Shown: in pieces, positions 55,655 to 64,000 of the stretch | Layout: each line of letters opens with the position of its first letter | Numbering within the stretch: the first letter of the stretch is position 1 | Assembly: GCF_000423705.1 (NCBI RefSeq) | Contig: NZ_KE384083.1 | Location: forward strand, 872,462 to 936,461 | Direction of reading: 5' to 3' | Length of the DNA stretch: 64,000 nucleotides | Source of the DNA: Stappia stellulata DSM 5886 | GTDB lineage: Bacteria; Pseudomonadota; Alphaproteobacteria; Rhizobiales; Stappiaceae | The notes under the pieces: generated by a model | Databases searched by the model: none | What the model was told of the DNA's origin: nothing | What the model saw: only the letters and a program-made list of their open reading frames with translations | Made by a program: the position numbers and the translations under genes

Positions 55655-55673
55655 CCGGCCGTGCGGCGGCCGG
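55655..55673. terminator. Hairpin between convergent rnhA and the GGDEF/EAL gene
   Basis: CCGGCCG (55655-55661) and CGGCCGG (55667-55673) form a 7-bp GC stem with a 5-nt loop just after the rnhA stop. There is no U-run, so intrinsic termination is uncertain. Confidence 0.35.
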
Positions 55674-55725
55674 ACAGCCATGTGATCGCAAAGACGATCG
55701 AGATGATTGTCGCAGCGCCCGCGCG

Positions 55726-58668
55726 TCAGGCGCTGAGCGCTTCCATTTCCGCCTGAAGCAGCTTCGTTGCCTCGGAGGCCTCCATCGGCTGACCGTAGAG
55801 GAACCCTTGCGCGAATTCGCAGCCGAGCTGATGCAGCTCCAGCGAATCCGACTCCGTCTCGGCCCCTTCCGCCACCACCTGCATGCCGAGGTCGTGTCCG
55901 AGCGCGATGATCGAGCGCAGGATCACGGGCCGCGCACTGCGCCCGTTCGGCCGCACGAAGGACTGGTCGACCTTGATGGTGTCGAAGCGGAAGCGCTGCA
56001 GGTAGCTCAGCGAGGAATAGCCGGTGCCGAAGTCGTCGAGCGACAGGCCGGCGCCGAGCGCACGCAGCCGCTCCAGCATGCGCGCGGAATATTCCGGATT
56101 GGCCATCACCACGGATTCGGTGAGTTCCAGCTTCAGCGTTCCCGGTGCGAGCGAGGAGCGCGACAGCACCTGCTTGACGTCATTGATCAGGTCGTGGCGC
56201 AGGAGCTGGAGCGAGGAGACGTTGACGCTGATGAAATGGGGAACAGGGACCCGGAATTTCGACTGCCATTCCGACAGTTGCCGCGCGGAGCGGTCGAGCA
56301 CGAAGAGGCCCAACTCGTTGATCAGGCCCGACTGCTCGGCAATCGGAATGAATTCGGTCGGCGAGATCGCCCCGCGGCGCGGATGGTTCCAGCGCGCCAG
56401 CACCTCAAAGCCGGCAATGGAGCGGTCCGCCAGACGCACGATCGGCTGGTAGAAGACGGTGATCCCGTCGGTGTTGAGCGCCTTGCGCAGATCCGCCTCC
56501 AGCTCCACCCGGCTGGCCCCGCTCGACTGCAGCGAGGGACGGAACACCTCGACACGGTCCCCGCCCATGCGCTTGGCATGGTTCATCGCCATGTCGGCCT
56601 CGCGCATCATTGCCGGTGCGCCGACGTCGCTGTCGTCGCCCTCGTAGATGGCAATGCCCACCGATGAGGTCAGGAAGACCTCCTGGTCGCCGAAGGTGAT
56701 CGGCGAGCGCACGGCCCGGCGGATCGCATCGGCGAAAGCGGCGACCCGGTCGGCGGATTGCTCGGACAGCAACAACAACCCGTAGGTATCGCCGCTCAGC
56801 CGGGCGAGTGCATCCTGCGGCTTGAGCTGGCGCGAGATCCGGCGTGCGACCGTCAGCAGGATGCTGTCGCCGGCCGACAGGCCGATGGAATCATTGACCT
56901 GCTTGAAGCGGTCGAGATCGATCATCAGGATCGAGGGCCGCGCGAGGCCCTCCGCGCGGGCCCTGGCAAGCGCCGCCTGCAACCGGTCGAGGAAAAGCTC
57001 GCGGTTCGGCAGGCCGGTCAGATTGTCGTGCACCGCGTCATGCAGCAGCCGCTCCTCGGTCACCTTCTGCTCGGTGATGTCGAGCAGCGTGCCGACGCAA
57101 CGGATGACCTCCCCGTCGGAGCCGATGATCGGACGCGCGCGCAGGCGGAACCAGCGGTAATGGCCGTCCTCGGAGCGCAGGCGGAAGGCCTGCGAGATCC
57201 GGCCCCGGCGCTGGTCGATCACCGCGTCCAGCGTGCCGCGGAAAGTGTCGCGGTCCTGCGGGTGCAGGATGTCGAGCCAGTCGCGCGCCGGACCTTCCAG
57301 AAGGCCCTGCTTGAGGCCGAGCAGTTCTTCCACCTCGTTGCCGGTGGAAATGCGGTCGCGGTCGATGTCCCAGTCCCAGATGATGTCGCCGCAGCCCGTC
57401 AGCGCCAGCGCGCGCCGCTCGACGTCGGAAATCAGCCCCTGGGCAATGGCGCCGCCGGCGAAAGCATGCTGCATCACCGTAAAGCCGATCAGGAGCACGA
57501 CGAGCACGAGCCCGCCGGCAAGCGCCGGCTGCACGATGTCGTTGGCGAGCGCGCCGGTGACCGTCATCCCCGCGCCGACGAGCCAGGACAGGAGCAGGAC
57601 CCATGTGGGCACCAGCATGATCGCCCGGTCGTAGCCCTGGACCACCAGCGCGATGATGATCGCAAAGCCGAGCACGCCGATGATGCCGAGCGAGATGCGC
57701 GCGATGCCGGCGGCGACCGAGGGGTCCCAGACAGCAACCCCCAGAAGCCCGAGGACGAGAATCAGCGTCGCCAGCGCCAGATGGCTGTAGCGGATGTGCC
57801 AGCGGTTCAGGTTGAGATAGGCATAAAGGAAGATGATCAGGCTTGCGGCCAGCGCAACCTCCGCGCAGGCGCGGTAAAGCTGCTCGTTGCCGGGAGTGAT
57901 CTGCAGCACCTTGTTCCAGAAGCCGAAGTCGATGGTCAGATAGGCAAGCACCGACCATGCAAGCGTCGCGGTCGCCGGGAACATGATCGTTCCCTTGACC
58001 ACGAAGAGGATGGTCAGGAACAGCGCCAGAAGTCCGGAAATACCGAGGATGATGCCGCGATAGAGCGTATAGGCATTCACCGTGTCCTTGTAGACATCCG
58101 GCTCCCACAGGCGGATCTGCGGCAGGGTCTCGGTTCTCAGTTCCACGACATAGGTGACGACCGCGCCCGGATCCAGCGTGACCAGAAAGACGTCCGCCTC
58201 CTGGCTCGACTGGCGTTCCGGGGCGATCCCCTGGCTCGGCGTGATCGAGGCGATGCGCGACGCGCCGAGGTCCGGCCAGATCAACCGCGAGCCGACAAGC
58301 TGGAAGAAGGGCGCAACGATCAGCCGGTCGATCTGCTCGTCGCCGGGGTTCGACAGCGCGAAGACCGCCCAGCTGGTGTTTTCGTCGTCGCGGGAGTTCA
58401 CCTCGATGCGGCGCACGATCCCGTCGGCGCCGGGCGCCGTCGACACCTGCAGGCTCGCTCCCGTGCCGGAATAGAGATCGACGGCCGACGTCAGGTCGAT
58501 GGCGTCGGCGTTTGCGGGCACCTCGACAGCCTCCAGCGCGGCGACCGGAGCCAGGGTGGCAAGCCACGCGGACAGCACGAGGAGGAAAACTTTCAGGAAA
58601 CGCAACCGTATTACCCGCTGAGATTTTGCCTTAACGATGTCGCGGACACATATCGGCATCCGGACCAT
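55726..58668 (-). CDS. 7TM-DISM sensor with PAS, degenerate GGDEF and EAL domains
   Basis: 980 aa from the ATG at 58668. Its codon is one base from the upstream GNAT stop (TGA-C-ATG); the ATG at 58659 is an alternative. Domain order is a hydrophobic signal segment (about 20-45), a periplasmic beta-rich domain (45-195), about seven TM helices (200-405), PAS/PAC (415-535), GGDEF (545-710) and EAL (725-975). The GGDEF signature reads SGDTY (625-629), so cyclase activity is unlikely. The EAL domain has EVL (755-757) in place of EAL but keeps NVSSLQLL, E851 in ELTESVV, LDDFGTGYSS and VAEGAET. It is therefore probably a c-di-GMP phosphodiesterase controlled by a periplasmic signal. Last gene after thrC, M16 and GNAT. 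Confidence 0.9.
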   Translation of the reverse strand: MVRMPICVRDIVKAKSQRVIRLRFLKVFLLVLSAWLATLAPVAALEAVEVPANADAIDLTSAVDLYSGTGASLQVSTAPGADGIVRRIEVNSRDDENTSWAVFALSNPGDEQIDRLIVAPFFQLVGSRLIWPDLGASRIASITPSQGIAPERQSSQEADVFLVTLDPGAVVTYVVELRTETLPQIRLWEPDVYKDTVNAYTLYRGIILGISGLLALFLTILFVVKGTIMFPATATLAWSVLAYLTIDFGFWNKVLQITPGNEQLYRACAEVALAASLIIFLYAYLNLNRWHIRYSHLALATLILVLGLLGVAVWDPSVAAGIARISLGIIGVLGFAIIIALVVQGYDRAIMLVPTWVLLLSWLVGAGMTVTGALANDIVQPALAGGLVLVVLLIGFTVMQHAFAGGAIAQGLISDVERRALALTGCGDIIWDWDIDRDRISTGNEVEELLGLKQGLLEGPARDWLDILHPQDRDTFRGTLDAVIDQRRGRISQAFRLRSEDGHYRWFRLRARPIIGSDGEVIRCVGTLLDITEQKVTEERLLHDAVHDNLTGLPNRELFLDRLQAALARARAEGLARPSILMIDLDRFKQVNDSIGLSAGDSILLTVARRISRQLKPQDALARLSGDTYGLLLLSEQSADRVAAFADAIRRAVRSPITFGDQEVFLTSSVGIAIYEGDDSDVGAPAMMREADMAMNHAKRMGGDRVEVFRPSLQSSGASRVELEADLRKALNTDGITVFYQPIVRLADRSIAGFEVLARWNHPRRGAISPTEFIPIAEQSGLINELGLFVLDRSARQLSEWQSKFRVPVPHFISVNVSSLQLLRHDLINDVKQVLSRSSLAPGTLKLELTESVVMANPEYSARMLERLRALGAGLSLDDFGTGYSSLSYLQRFRFDTIKVDQSFVRPNGRSARPVILRSIIALGHDLGMQVVAEGAETESDSLELHQLGCEFAQGFLYGQPMEASEATKLLQAEMEALSA

Positions 58669-58669
58669 G

Positions 58670-59356
58670 TCACAAGATTTCTTTCTGGCCGTCTGGCTGG
58701 CCGGAACTGCCCGCACCCTGCCCCCGCCAGACCGGCGAGAGCCGGGCTTCAACCTCGCGACCGTCCATGAACGGGTCGGGATCGCTGGAGAGGCGCGCGA
58801 ACAGCACATGATCCTGCCAGTCACCTGCGATGCGCAGGTAGCGGCGGGCGAAGCCTTCGACCTGAAATCCGGCCTTTTCAAGGAGACGGCGCGACGGCGC
58901 ATTGTGAGGAAGGCAGGCCGCCTCGATCCTGTGGAGCGCGAGATCGCCGAAGGCAAAGGCGACCACCGTGCGCACGGCCGCGCTCATGTACCCCCGGCCC
59001 GCATGGGGAGCGCCCATCCAGTAGCCGAGCACGCAGGTCTGCGCGACGCCCCGGCGCAGGTTCGACAGGGTGACGCCGCCGATCAATGCATTGTCACAGG
59101 CACGGAAGATGAAGAACGGATAGGTGCGGTCGTCGCGGATCTCGCGGGCATAGCGGCGCAGGCGGCGGCGATAGGCAGCGCGGGTCAGTTCGTCGCGCGC
59201 CCACATTGGCTCCCAGGGCTGGAGAAATCCCCGGCTTTCCTCGCGCAGACGCGCCCAGTCGGCATGGTCATGCGGCGCCGGTGCGCGCAGGCGAACGCCG
59301 TCGCCGACGAGAACGCGCGCCGCTTCATGTCCTCCGAGCCCCCGCAGAAACGACAT
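58670..59356 (-). CDS. GNAT N-acetyltransferase (RimJ/RimL-like)
   Basis: 228 aa. It matches the RimJ-type ribosomal-protein alanine acetyltransferase group: VRLRAPAPHDHADWARLREE at the N-terminus, FIFRACDNALIGGVTLSNL, then the acetyl-CoA motif GYWMGAPHAGRGYMSAAV and LHRIEAACLPHNAPSRRLLEKAGF. It is predicted to acetylate protein or peptide N-termini in the cytoplasm. The start at 59356 lies 17 bp after the M16 peptidase stop, and its stop abuts the EAL gene. The C-terminal tail is Gly/Ser-rich. Confidence 0.9.
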   Translation of the reverse strand: MSFLRGLGGHEAARVLVGDGVRLRAPAPHDHADWARLREESRGFLQPWEPMWARDELTRAAYRRRLRRYAREIRDDRTYPFFIFRACDNALIGGVTLSNLRRGVAQTCVLGYWMGAPHAGRGYMSAAVRTVVAFAFGDLALHRIEAACLPHNAPSRRLLEKAGFQVEGFARRYLRIAGDWQDHVLFARLSSDPDPFMDGREVEARLSPVWRGQGAGSSGQPDGQKEIL

Positions 59357-59373
59357 GGCGGCCTCCGTTTCGT

Positions 59374-60657
59374 TCAGGCGCCGACGGCCCGCGCCAACCG
59401 GTGCCCAAGGCTTTGTGCAACGTCGTCGGCGCTGAGGACGACACTGGCCGGCCCCACCGTCGACAGGGTCGGTACAGTGGCGAAGGTCGTGGCCGCCACC
59501 CGCTTGAGACAATCGAGCGTCACCTTGTCGATCCGTTTCTGGATCTCCTCAAGCGACATGACATGGTCGTGGATCATCAACTGCCGGGCGATCTGCCCGG
59601 CCCGCGCGGCGGGGCTTTCCAGCGACATCATCAGGCCGGCGCGGATCTGCGCCTTGGCGCGGTCGAGGTCGTCCTGGGCGATGCCGGCGGCCGCGCCCGC
59701 AAGCTCCTCCATCAGCGCCGGGAAGAGCTTTGCCACATCCTCCTCGCCCGTCGCCGCGTGGATGGCGAAGACGCCGGTGTCGCGAAACGCCCAGTGGAAG
59801 GAATAGATCGCGTAGCAAAGGCCGAGCCGCTCGCGGATTTCCTGGAACAGGCGCGACGACATGCCCCCGCCCATCACGGACGCCAGAACCTGCACCGCGT
59901 AATAGTCCGGCGCCTTGTAGGGCTGGCCTTCGAAGCCGAGCACGAGCTGAACTTCCATCAGGTCGCGCTCGATGCGACCGGTGCCCCCGGTGTAATGGGC
60001 CGGCGCGAGATCGGGCGAGGCCTTGGACGACAGGCCGGAAAAGCGGTCACGGGCAAGCTCCACCAGCGCATCGTGGTCGACCGCGCCGGCCGCCGCCAGC
60101 ACCATGTTGTCAGCCCGGTAGTGGTCGGCCAGATAGGTGCGAAGATCGTCCGGCGTGAAGCTCATCACCGTTTCGCGCGTGCCGAGGATCGGCCGCCCGA
60201 TGGCCTGGCGCGCCCAGGCGGTCTCCTGGAACTGGTCGAAGACCTTGTCGTCGGGCGTGTCGTGCGCCGCGCCGAGCTCCTGGAGAATGACGTGTTTTTC
60301 GCGCGCCAGCTCTTCTTCGTCGAAGGCGGAGTTCTGCAGGATGTCGGCGATCATGTCGACAGCGAGCGGCACGTCCTCGGCCAGCACGCGGGCATGGTAA
60401 TTGGTGTGCTCGACGCTGGTCGCGGCGTTAAGTTCACCCCCGACCGCCTCGATCTCCTCGGCGATGCGCCGCGCCGAGCGGGTCGCCGTGCCCTTGAAGG
60501 CCATGTGTTCAAGCAGATGGGTGATGCCGTTCTGCTCCGGCCGTTCAGAGCGCGACCCCGCCTCGACCCAGACCCCCAGTGCGGCGGTGCGCAAGTGGGG
60601 CATCGTGTCCGTCACGACCCTCAGGCCGTTTTCGAGCCGGGTCGTGCGTACATTCAT
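59374..60657 (-). CDS. M16-family (mitochondrial processing peptidase-like) zinc peptidase
   Basis: 427 aa. The inverted zinc motif is H47-L-L-E50-H51 in THLLEHMAFKGT, and the distal Glu lies in EEELAREKHVILQE. RLGLCYAIYSFH in the C-terminal half is typical of the beta-MPP/PqqL-like group found in all Rhizobiales. Its ATG overlaps the thrC stop by one base (TGATG) with GGAGG upstream, showing coupling to thrC, a conserved alphaproteobacterial arrangement. Its natural substrates are not known. Confidence 0.94.
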   Translation of the reverse strand: MNVRTTRLENGLRVVTDTMPHLRTAALGVWVEAGSRSERPEQNGITHLLEHMAFKGTATRSARRIAEEIEAVGGELNAATSVEHTNYHARVLAEDVPLAVDMIADILQNSAFDEEELAREKHVILQELGAAHDTPDDKVFDQFQETAWARQAIGRPILGTRETVMSFTPDDLRTYLADHYRADNMVLAAAGAVDHDALVELARDRFSGLSSKASPDLAPAHYTGGTGRIERDLMEVQLVLGFEGQPYKAPDYYAVQVLASVMGGGMSSRLFQEIRERLGLCYAIYSFHWAFRDTGVFAIHAATGEEDVAKLFPALMEELAGAAAGIAQDDLDRAKAQIRAGLMMSLESPAARAGQIARQLMIHDHVMSLEEIQKRIDKVTLDCLKRVAATTFATVPTLSTVGPASVVLSADDVAQSLGHRLARAVGA

Positions 60658-62066
60658 CAGCCAACCTCCAGTCCGACCGCGCGGGCCGTGGACAGAATAT
60701 GTGCCTCGACGCTTTCGCGCGTCGCATCGAGGCGTTCGAAACGTTCCGGCGCCTGCATCATCGGCGCGAGCGACGGTGGCAGCGCGGGGCGCACGCCGCA
60801 GGCCGCCTCCACCGCGTCCGGGAATTTCGCCGGATGCGCGGTCGCCAGCACCACCATCGGCGCCTCTCCGGCCGATTGCCGCTCGGCAACATGCACGCCA
60901 ATCGCGGTGTGAGGGTCGAGCAGGTAGCCGCTCTCCTCAAGCGTCCGCGCGATGGTCGCGGAGATCTCCGCCTCGCTGGCGCGCCCGGCATCGAAGGTCT
61001 CGCGGATCGCCTCCAGCCCCGGCCCGGCAAGGGTGAAACCTCCCGACTGCCCGAGGCGGGCCATCAGCCGGCGGATCTCGCCGCCGTCGCGCCCGTGCAC
61101 CTCGAACAGAAGCCGCTCGAAGTTCGAGGAGATCTGGATGTCCATCGACGGCGCGATGGTCGGCATCACGCCGCGCGTCTCGTAAGCACCGCTTTCCAGC
61201 GTGCGGGTGAGAATGTCGTTGGAATTGGTGGCGATCACCAGCCGTTCGATCGGCAGGCCCATTTGCGCGGCAACGAAGCCTGCGAAGATATCGCCGAAAT
61301 TCCCCGTCGGCACGGTGAAGGACACCGGACGATGCGGCGCGCCGAGCGCGGCGCCGGCTACGAAGTAGTAGACGACCTGGGCAACGATGCGGGCCCAGTT
61401 GATCGAGTTGACACCAGCAAGCTGCACCTGGTCGCGGAAGGCGGCATGGGTGAACATGCCCTTCACGATGGTCTGGCAGTCGTCGAAGGTGCCAGACAGG
61501 GCCAGCGTGTGGACATTGTCCTCCGTCGGCGTCGTCATCTGGCGGCGCTGGACGTCGGAAACGCGCCCGTCGGGAAAGAGAATGAAGATGTCGGTGCGCG
61601 CGCGCCCGCGGAAGGCCTCGATGGCCGCGCCGCCGGTGTCGCCCGACGTCGCGCCGACGATGGTGGCGCGCTGGCCGCGTTCGGCGAGCACATGGTCCAT
61701 CAGCCGCCCGAGCAGCTGCATGGCGACATCCTTGAAGGCAAGCGTCGGGCCGTGGAACAGTTCCATCACGAAGCGGTTCGGCGCCAGCTGAACCAGCGGC
61801 GTCACCGCCGGATGGCGGAATTCGGCATAGGCCTCGCGGATCATCCGCGACAGGGTCGCGCGGTCGATGTCGTCGCCCACAAACGGCGCGATCACCGCCT
61901 CGGCGACCTCAGCATACGGCTTGCCGGCAAAGCCCGCGATGGTCTCGCGCGACAGAACCGGCCAGGATTTCGGCACATAGAGCCCGCCGTCGGCAGCAAG
62001 CCCGGTCAGAAGAACATCTGCAAAGCCCAGCTCAGGAGCCTCGCCCCTCGTACTGACATATTTCAC
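60657..62066 (-). CDS. thrC: Threonine synthase
   Basis: 469 aa. A PLP enzyme converting O-phosphohomoserine to threonine. The long-form N-terminus KYVSTRGEAPELGFADVLL is diagnostic. The PLP lysine is in GPTLAFKDVAMQLLG, and the glycine loop is TSGDTGGAAIEAF. A GTG start at 62066 is chosen because the homologous N-terminus begins here and GGAAGG lies 10 nt upstream. First gene of thrC-M16-GNAT-EAL. Confidence 0.95.
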   Translation of the reverse strand: MKYVSTRGEAPELGFADVLLTGLAADGGLYVPKSWPVLSRETIAGFAGKPYAEVAEAVIAPFVGDDIDRATLSRMIREAYAEFRHPAVTPLVQLAPNRFVMELFHGPTLAFKDVAMQLLGRLMDHVLAERGQRATIVGATSGDTGGAAIEAFRGRARTDIFILFPDGRVSDVQRRQMTTPTEDNVHTLALSGTFDDCQTIVKGMFTHAAFRDQVQLAGVNSINWARIVAQVVYYFVAGAALGAPHRPVSFTVPTGNFGDIFAGFVAAQMGLPIERLVIATNSNDILTRTLESGAYETRGVMPTIAPSMDIQISSNFERLLFEVHGRDGGEIRRLMARLGQSGGFTLAGPGLEAIRETFDAGRASEAEISATIARTLEESGYLLDPHTAIGVHVAERQSAGEAPMVVLATAHPAKFPDAVEAACGVRPALPPSLAPMMQAPERFERLDATRESVEAHILSTARAVGLEVG

Positions 62067-62167
62067 GGTGGCGACGTCCTTCCAGTTCGATCGTCCAGGG
62101 CGGCCCATATGCGCCTCGCGCACCACCCTCCGCCACGGAAGACCGGCCCGCTGTCACCCGGCCGTTG

Positions 62168-62220
62168 CGGCGCGGTGTGTTGTGATCCGCAGCCGACGGA
62201 CGGCGGATCGTCGCTTGACG
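62168..62220. other. Inverted repeat in the thrC leader region
   Basis: Within the 286-bp gap 62067-62352, GATCCGC near 62186 is mirrored by GCGGATC near 62205 with a 12-nt spacer. It is a candidate leader hairpin or operator for thrC. Nothing else is evident in the gap; I see no leader peptide rich in threonine or isoleucine codons. Confidence 0.25.
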
Positions 62221-62352
62221 TTTGTTGGTCCCGGCTCCCCGGCGCGCGGATGCCCCTGCCTTCGGTGACGAGGGGTGAGCGCGGGCGAACCATCGCGCAC
62301 ACTATCGCCCCGGCCCGGAACGGGCAAGCGCGTTGGCCGTCGGAATGAAGGC

Positions 62353-62940
62353 TCAGGCGTGGCCGGCTTCGCTCGACAGCATCCCGGGGCTGATGCCCAG
62401 TTTGGCGAGCGCACGGTCCCATTTGCTATCGACCGCGCCATCGAACAGGATCGCGCTGTCCGCCGGGGCGATGATCCAGCCGTTTTCCTGGATCTCCGTT
62501 TCCAGTTGTCCCGCGCCCCAGCCGGCATAGCCGAGCGCCAGCATGGCCTCGCTCGGGCCGCGGCCTTCGGCAATGGCGCGCAGGATGTCGAGCGTCGCCG
62601 TCAGGCAGATGCCGTCCTGGATGAGCATCGTGGAATTGTCGATGATGAAATCCTGCGAATGCAGGACGAAGCCGCGCCCGGTCTCCACCGGGCCGCCACG
62701 ATGCACCTGCATGCGCGTCGCCAGGTTCGGAAGCACGATGTCCTCGCCCTCCGGAATGAGGTCCAGCTGACGCAGGAGGTCGGGAAAGGTCAGGTTCGCG
62801 GCAGGCTGATTTACGACGATTCCCATCGCACCGTCGGCCGAATGCGAACACAGATAGATGACGGCATGCGCGAACCGCTCGTCCTCCATCTGCGGCATGG
62901 CAATCAAAAGCCGTCCCGTCAGAAAATCACTGTCCGCCAT
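62353..62940 (-). CDS. YqgE/AlgH (UPF0301) family protein
   Basis: 195 aa from the ATG at 62940; an in-frame ATG at 62961 (MNVTRDEM) could add 7 residues. Family landmarks are [52 protein letters not shown] and [20 protein letters not shown]. Function is unresolved; AlgH has been linked to alginate regulation in Pseudomonas. It lies divergent from the DsbD-N-like gene, a common Rhizobiales neighbour. Three direct repeats lie just upstream and overlap the longer start. Confidence 0.93.
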   Translation of the reverse strand: MADSDFLTGRLLIAMPQMEDERFAHAVIYLCSHSADGAMGIVVNQPAANLTFPDLLRQLDLIPEGEDIVLPNLATRMQVHRGGPVETGRGFVLHSQDFIIDNSTMLIQDGICLTATLDILRAIAEGRGPSEAMLALGYAGWGAGQLETEIQENGWIIAPADSAILFDGAVDSKWDRALAKLGISPGMLSSEAGHA

Positions 62941-62960
62941 TTCGTCCCGCGTCACATTCA

Positions 62961-63026
62961 TCCATCGCAAGTCCGAGCGCCATCCACCGCAAGTCCGACC
63001 GTGCCGGCCATCCATCGCAAGTCCGA
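62961..63026. repeat. Three direct repeats of TCCAYCGCAAGTCCGA upstream of yqgE
   Basis: Copies at 62961-62976, 62983-62998 and 63011-63026 are identical except for one base in the middle copy (C for T). The start-to-start spacings are 22 and 28 bp. They lie between the divergent yqgE and DsbD-N-like genes, at the yqgE leader. They could be regulator-binding iterons or a slipped-strand expansion. Confidence 0.75.
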
Positions 63027-63222
63027 CCTCGCCGGCGCAGGTTTCGACACATGTTATTGTACGCTGCCTCCGGGCGAATGTTAACCGCTCGCATAACGAC
63101 GGAGCTTCGACGCGTCCGCACTTGGGCGGGCGAACACGCGAAATTGGCCGGCGACACGGTGGACCGATGCGGCTTTTTCCGGCAACAGTGGAAGAGATCG
63201 ATCTCGTCAGGACCAGAACCCA

Positions 63223-64000
63223 ATGACCTTCGTTCGTCGCCTGTTTTCGATGCTCGCCTTCATCGCGGTCGCCACCGCCGCCAACGCAGCCGAAACCGAC
63301 TGGCAAATCGTGACGGGCGGCAAGATCCGGATGATCGCCATCGGCGCGCCCGGCGCGCCGGAGCGCACCGATGCAGCACTCGAAATCGTCCTGGAGCCCG
63401 GCTGGTACACCTATTGGCGTTTTCCGGGAGAGGCCGGCCTCCCGACGATGGCCGACTTCGGCCGCTCTTCGGGCATCGCAGGGGCGCGGCTCTCCTACCC
63501 TGCCCCGAAACGCTACGACGACGGCACTTCCACCTCGATCATCTACAAGAACCGCGTGGTCCTGCCGATCGATTTCCGGCTGGAAGAGACGGACGGCACG
63601 GCGACACTTGCCGCCGACGTCCTGTTCGGGGTGTGCAGCGACATCTGCGTTCCGGCGGAGGCATCGCTGTCGCTGGACGTTCCGCCGGTGGCCGACACCT
63701 TGCCGCACCGCATGGCCATCACCAGCGCGCGCCTCGCCACGCCGAAGCCGCAAGGCGACACGCCGCCGCGCATCTCCCGCGTGAAGGCCGGACCGGCGGA
63801 TGAAAACGGGGAACGCACACTGACGGTCGAGGTCGCACTGGCGGGCGGAAACCTCGATGCCGACCTTTTCGCACAAGGCGCGGACGGCTCTTACAACGAG
63901 GTGCCGCGCCTCGTCGAGCGCGACGGAACGCGCGCCGTCTACGCCCTGTCCACGCATGGCCTCGCCCGCACCGACGACGGGCGCCCCTTGCGGCTGGTGC
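63223..64000 (+). CDS. Exported DsbD N-terminal-domain-like protein, 3' end cut by window edge
   Basis: At least 259 aa, open at the right edge. A signal peptide ([17 protein letters not shown], cleavage near residue 22) leads to a beta-rich domain like the periplasmic N-terminal domain of DsbD (DsbC/DsbD_N type): [33 protein letters not shown] and [12 protein letters not shown] with a CxxxC pair. It may take part in thiol-disulfide exchange or cytochrome/copper-protein maturation. It is divergent from yqgE, as commonly seen in Rhizobiales. The ATG at 63223 has AGGA 12 nt upstream. Confidence 0.88.
   Translation, partial: MTFVRRLFSMLAFIAVATAANAAETDWQIVTGGKIRMIAIGAPGAPERTDAALEIVLEPGWYTYWRFPGEAGLPTMADFGRSSGIAGARLSYPAPKRYDDGTSTSIIYKNRVVLPIDFRLEETDGTATLAADVLFGVCSDICVPAEASLSLDVPPVADTLPHRMAITSARLATPKPQGDTPPRISRVKAGPADENGERTLTVEVALAGGNLDADLFAQGADGSYNEVPRLVERDGTRAVYALSTHGLARTDDGRPLRLV

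Noticed and set aside
62961-63026. CRISPR array reading of the three direct repeats
   Set aside because: Repeats are only 16 bp, spacings 6-12 bp, unequal, and there are no cas genes.

Overview
The window is a dense, high-GC stretch of bacterial chromosome, about two-thirds G+C by eye. It is almost entirely core metabolism and contains no phage, IS element, CRISPR array, rRNA or tRNA that I can see. Several markers point to an alphaproteobacterium of the Rhizobiales (Hyphomicrobiales) type, possibly near Stappia/Roseibium; the family-level guess is inference. The markers are a CcrM-type GANTC methyltransferase, an F0-only ATP synthase operon with b and b' subunits, the mutY / dciA-dsbA-smc arrangement, ETF-ubiquinone oxidoreductase, a malic enzyme fused to a phosphotransacetylase-like domain, and thrC-M16 and ispH-thrB-rnhA gene orders.

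Layout, 1-24 kb: a class III CoA-transferase (cut by the left edge) diverges from a LysR regulator. Next come the nadA-nadB-nadC operon with a strong operator-like palindrome, an MFS transporter, and a glyQ-lemA-DUF2207-glyS block. A MerR/CDF metal-efflux pair follows, with a textbook 19-bp-spacer promoter. Then come an S49 peptidase, a uracil-DNA glycosylase-like gene, ETF-QO, a HemG-like flavodoxin and malic enzyme. Two palindromic intergenic repeat elements sit at convergent gene ends (7.5-7.8 kb and 19.9-20.1 kb).

24-34.6 kb: a ceramidase-like membrane protein, moaB, a Tat-exported metallo-beta-lactamase-fold protein, and a flavin monooxygenase/cupin operon facing an AraC regulator. Beyond an AT-rich islet lie a tiny EF-hand protein, a PA0069-type radical SAM protein ending in a beta-clamp-like motif, rnhB, and the F0 operon atpI-B-E-F'-F.

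34.7-46.7 kb: smc, dsbA-like and dciA, then mutY, a 2OG-Fe(II) oxygenase, AMP nucleosidase, ccrM with cell-cycle-type promoter elements, a hemerythrin-like protein, and a MarR-isochorismatase-like operon.

46.8-64 kb: a glycine-cleavage operon gcvT-gcvH-osmC-gcvPA-gcvPB behind a tandem glycine riboswitch, a lipoprotein, ispH-thrB-rnhA, and thrC-M16 peptidase-GNAT-GGDEF/EAL. The window closes with yqgE, preceded by three 16-bp direct repeats, and a DsbD-N-like protein cut by the right edge.

No wholly novel multi-gene system is evident. The best leads are the clamp-motif radical SAM protein, the regulatory RNA and DNA structures (atpE hairpin, glyS leader, yqgE repeats, paired palindromic repeats), the FMO/cupin/AraC module, and the OsmC gene inside the glycine-cleavage operon. 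All start sites and functions are read from sequence and memory of families; no database search was run.
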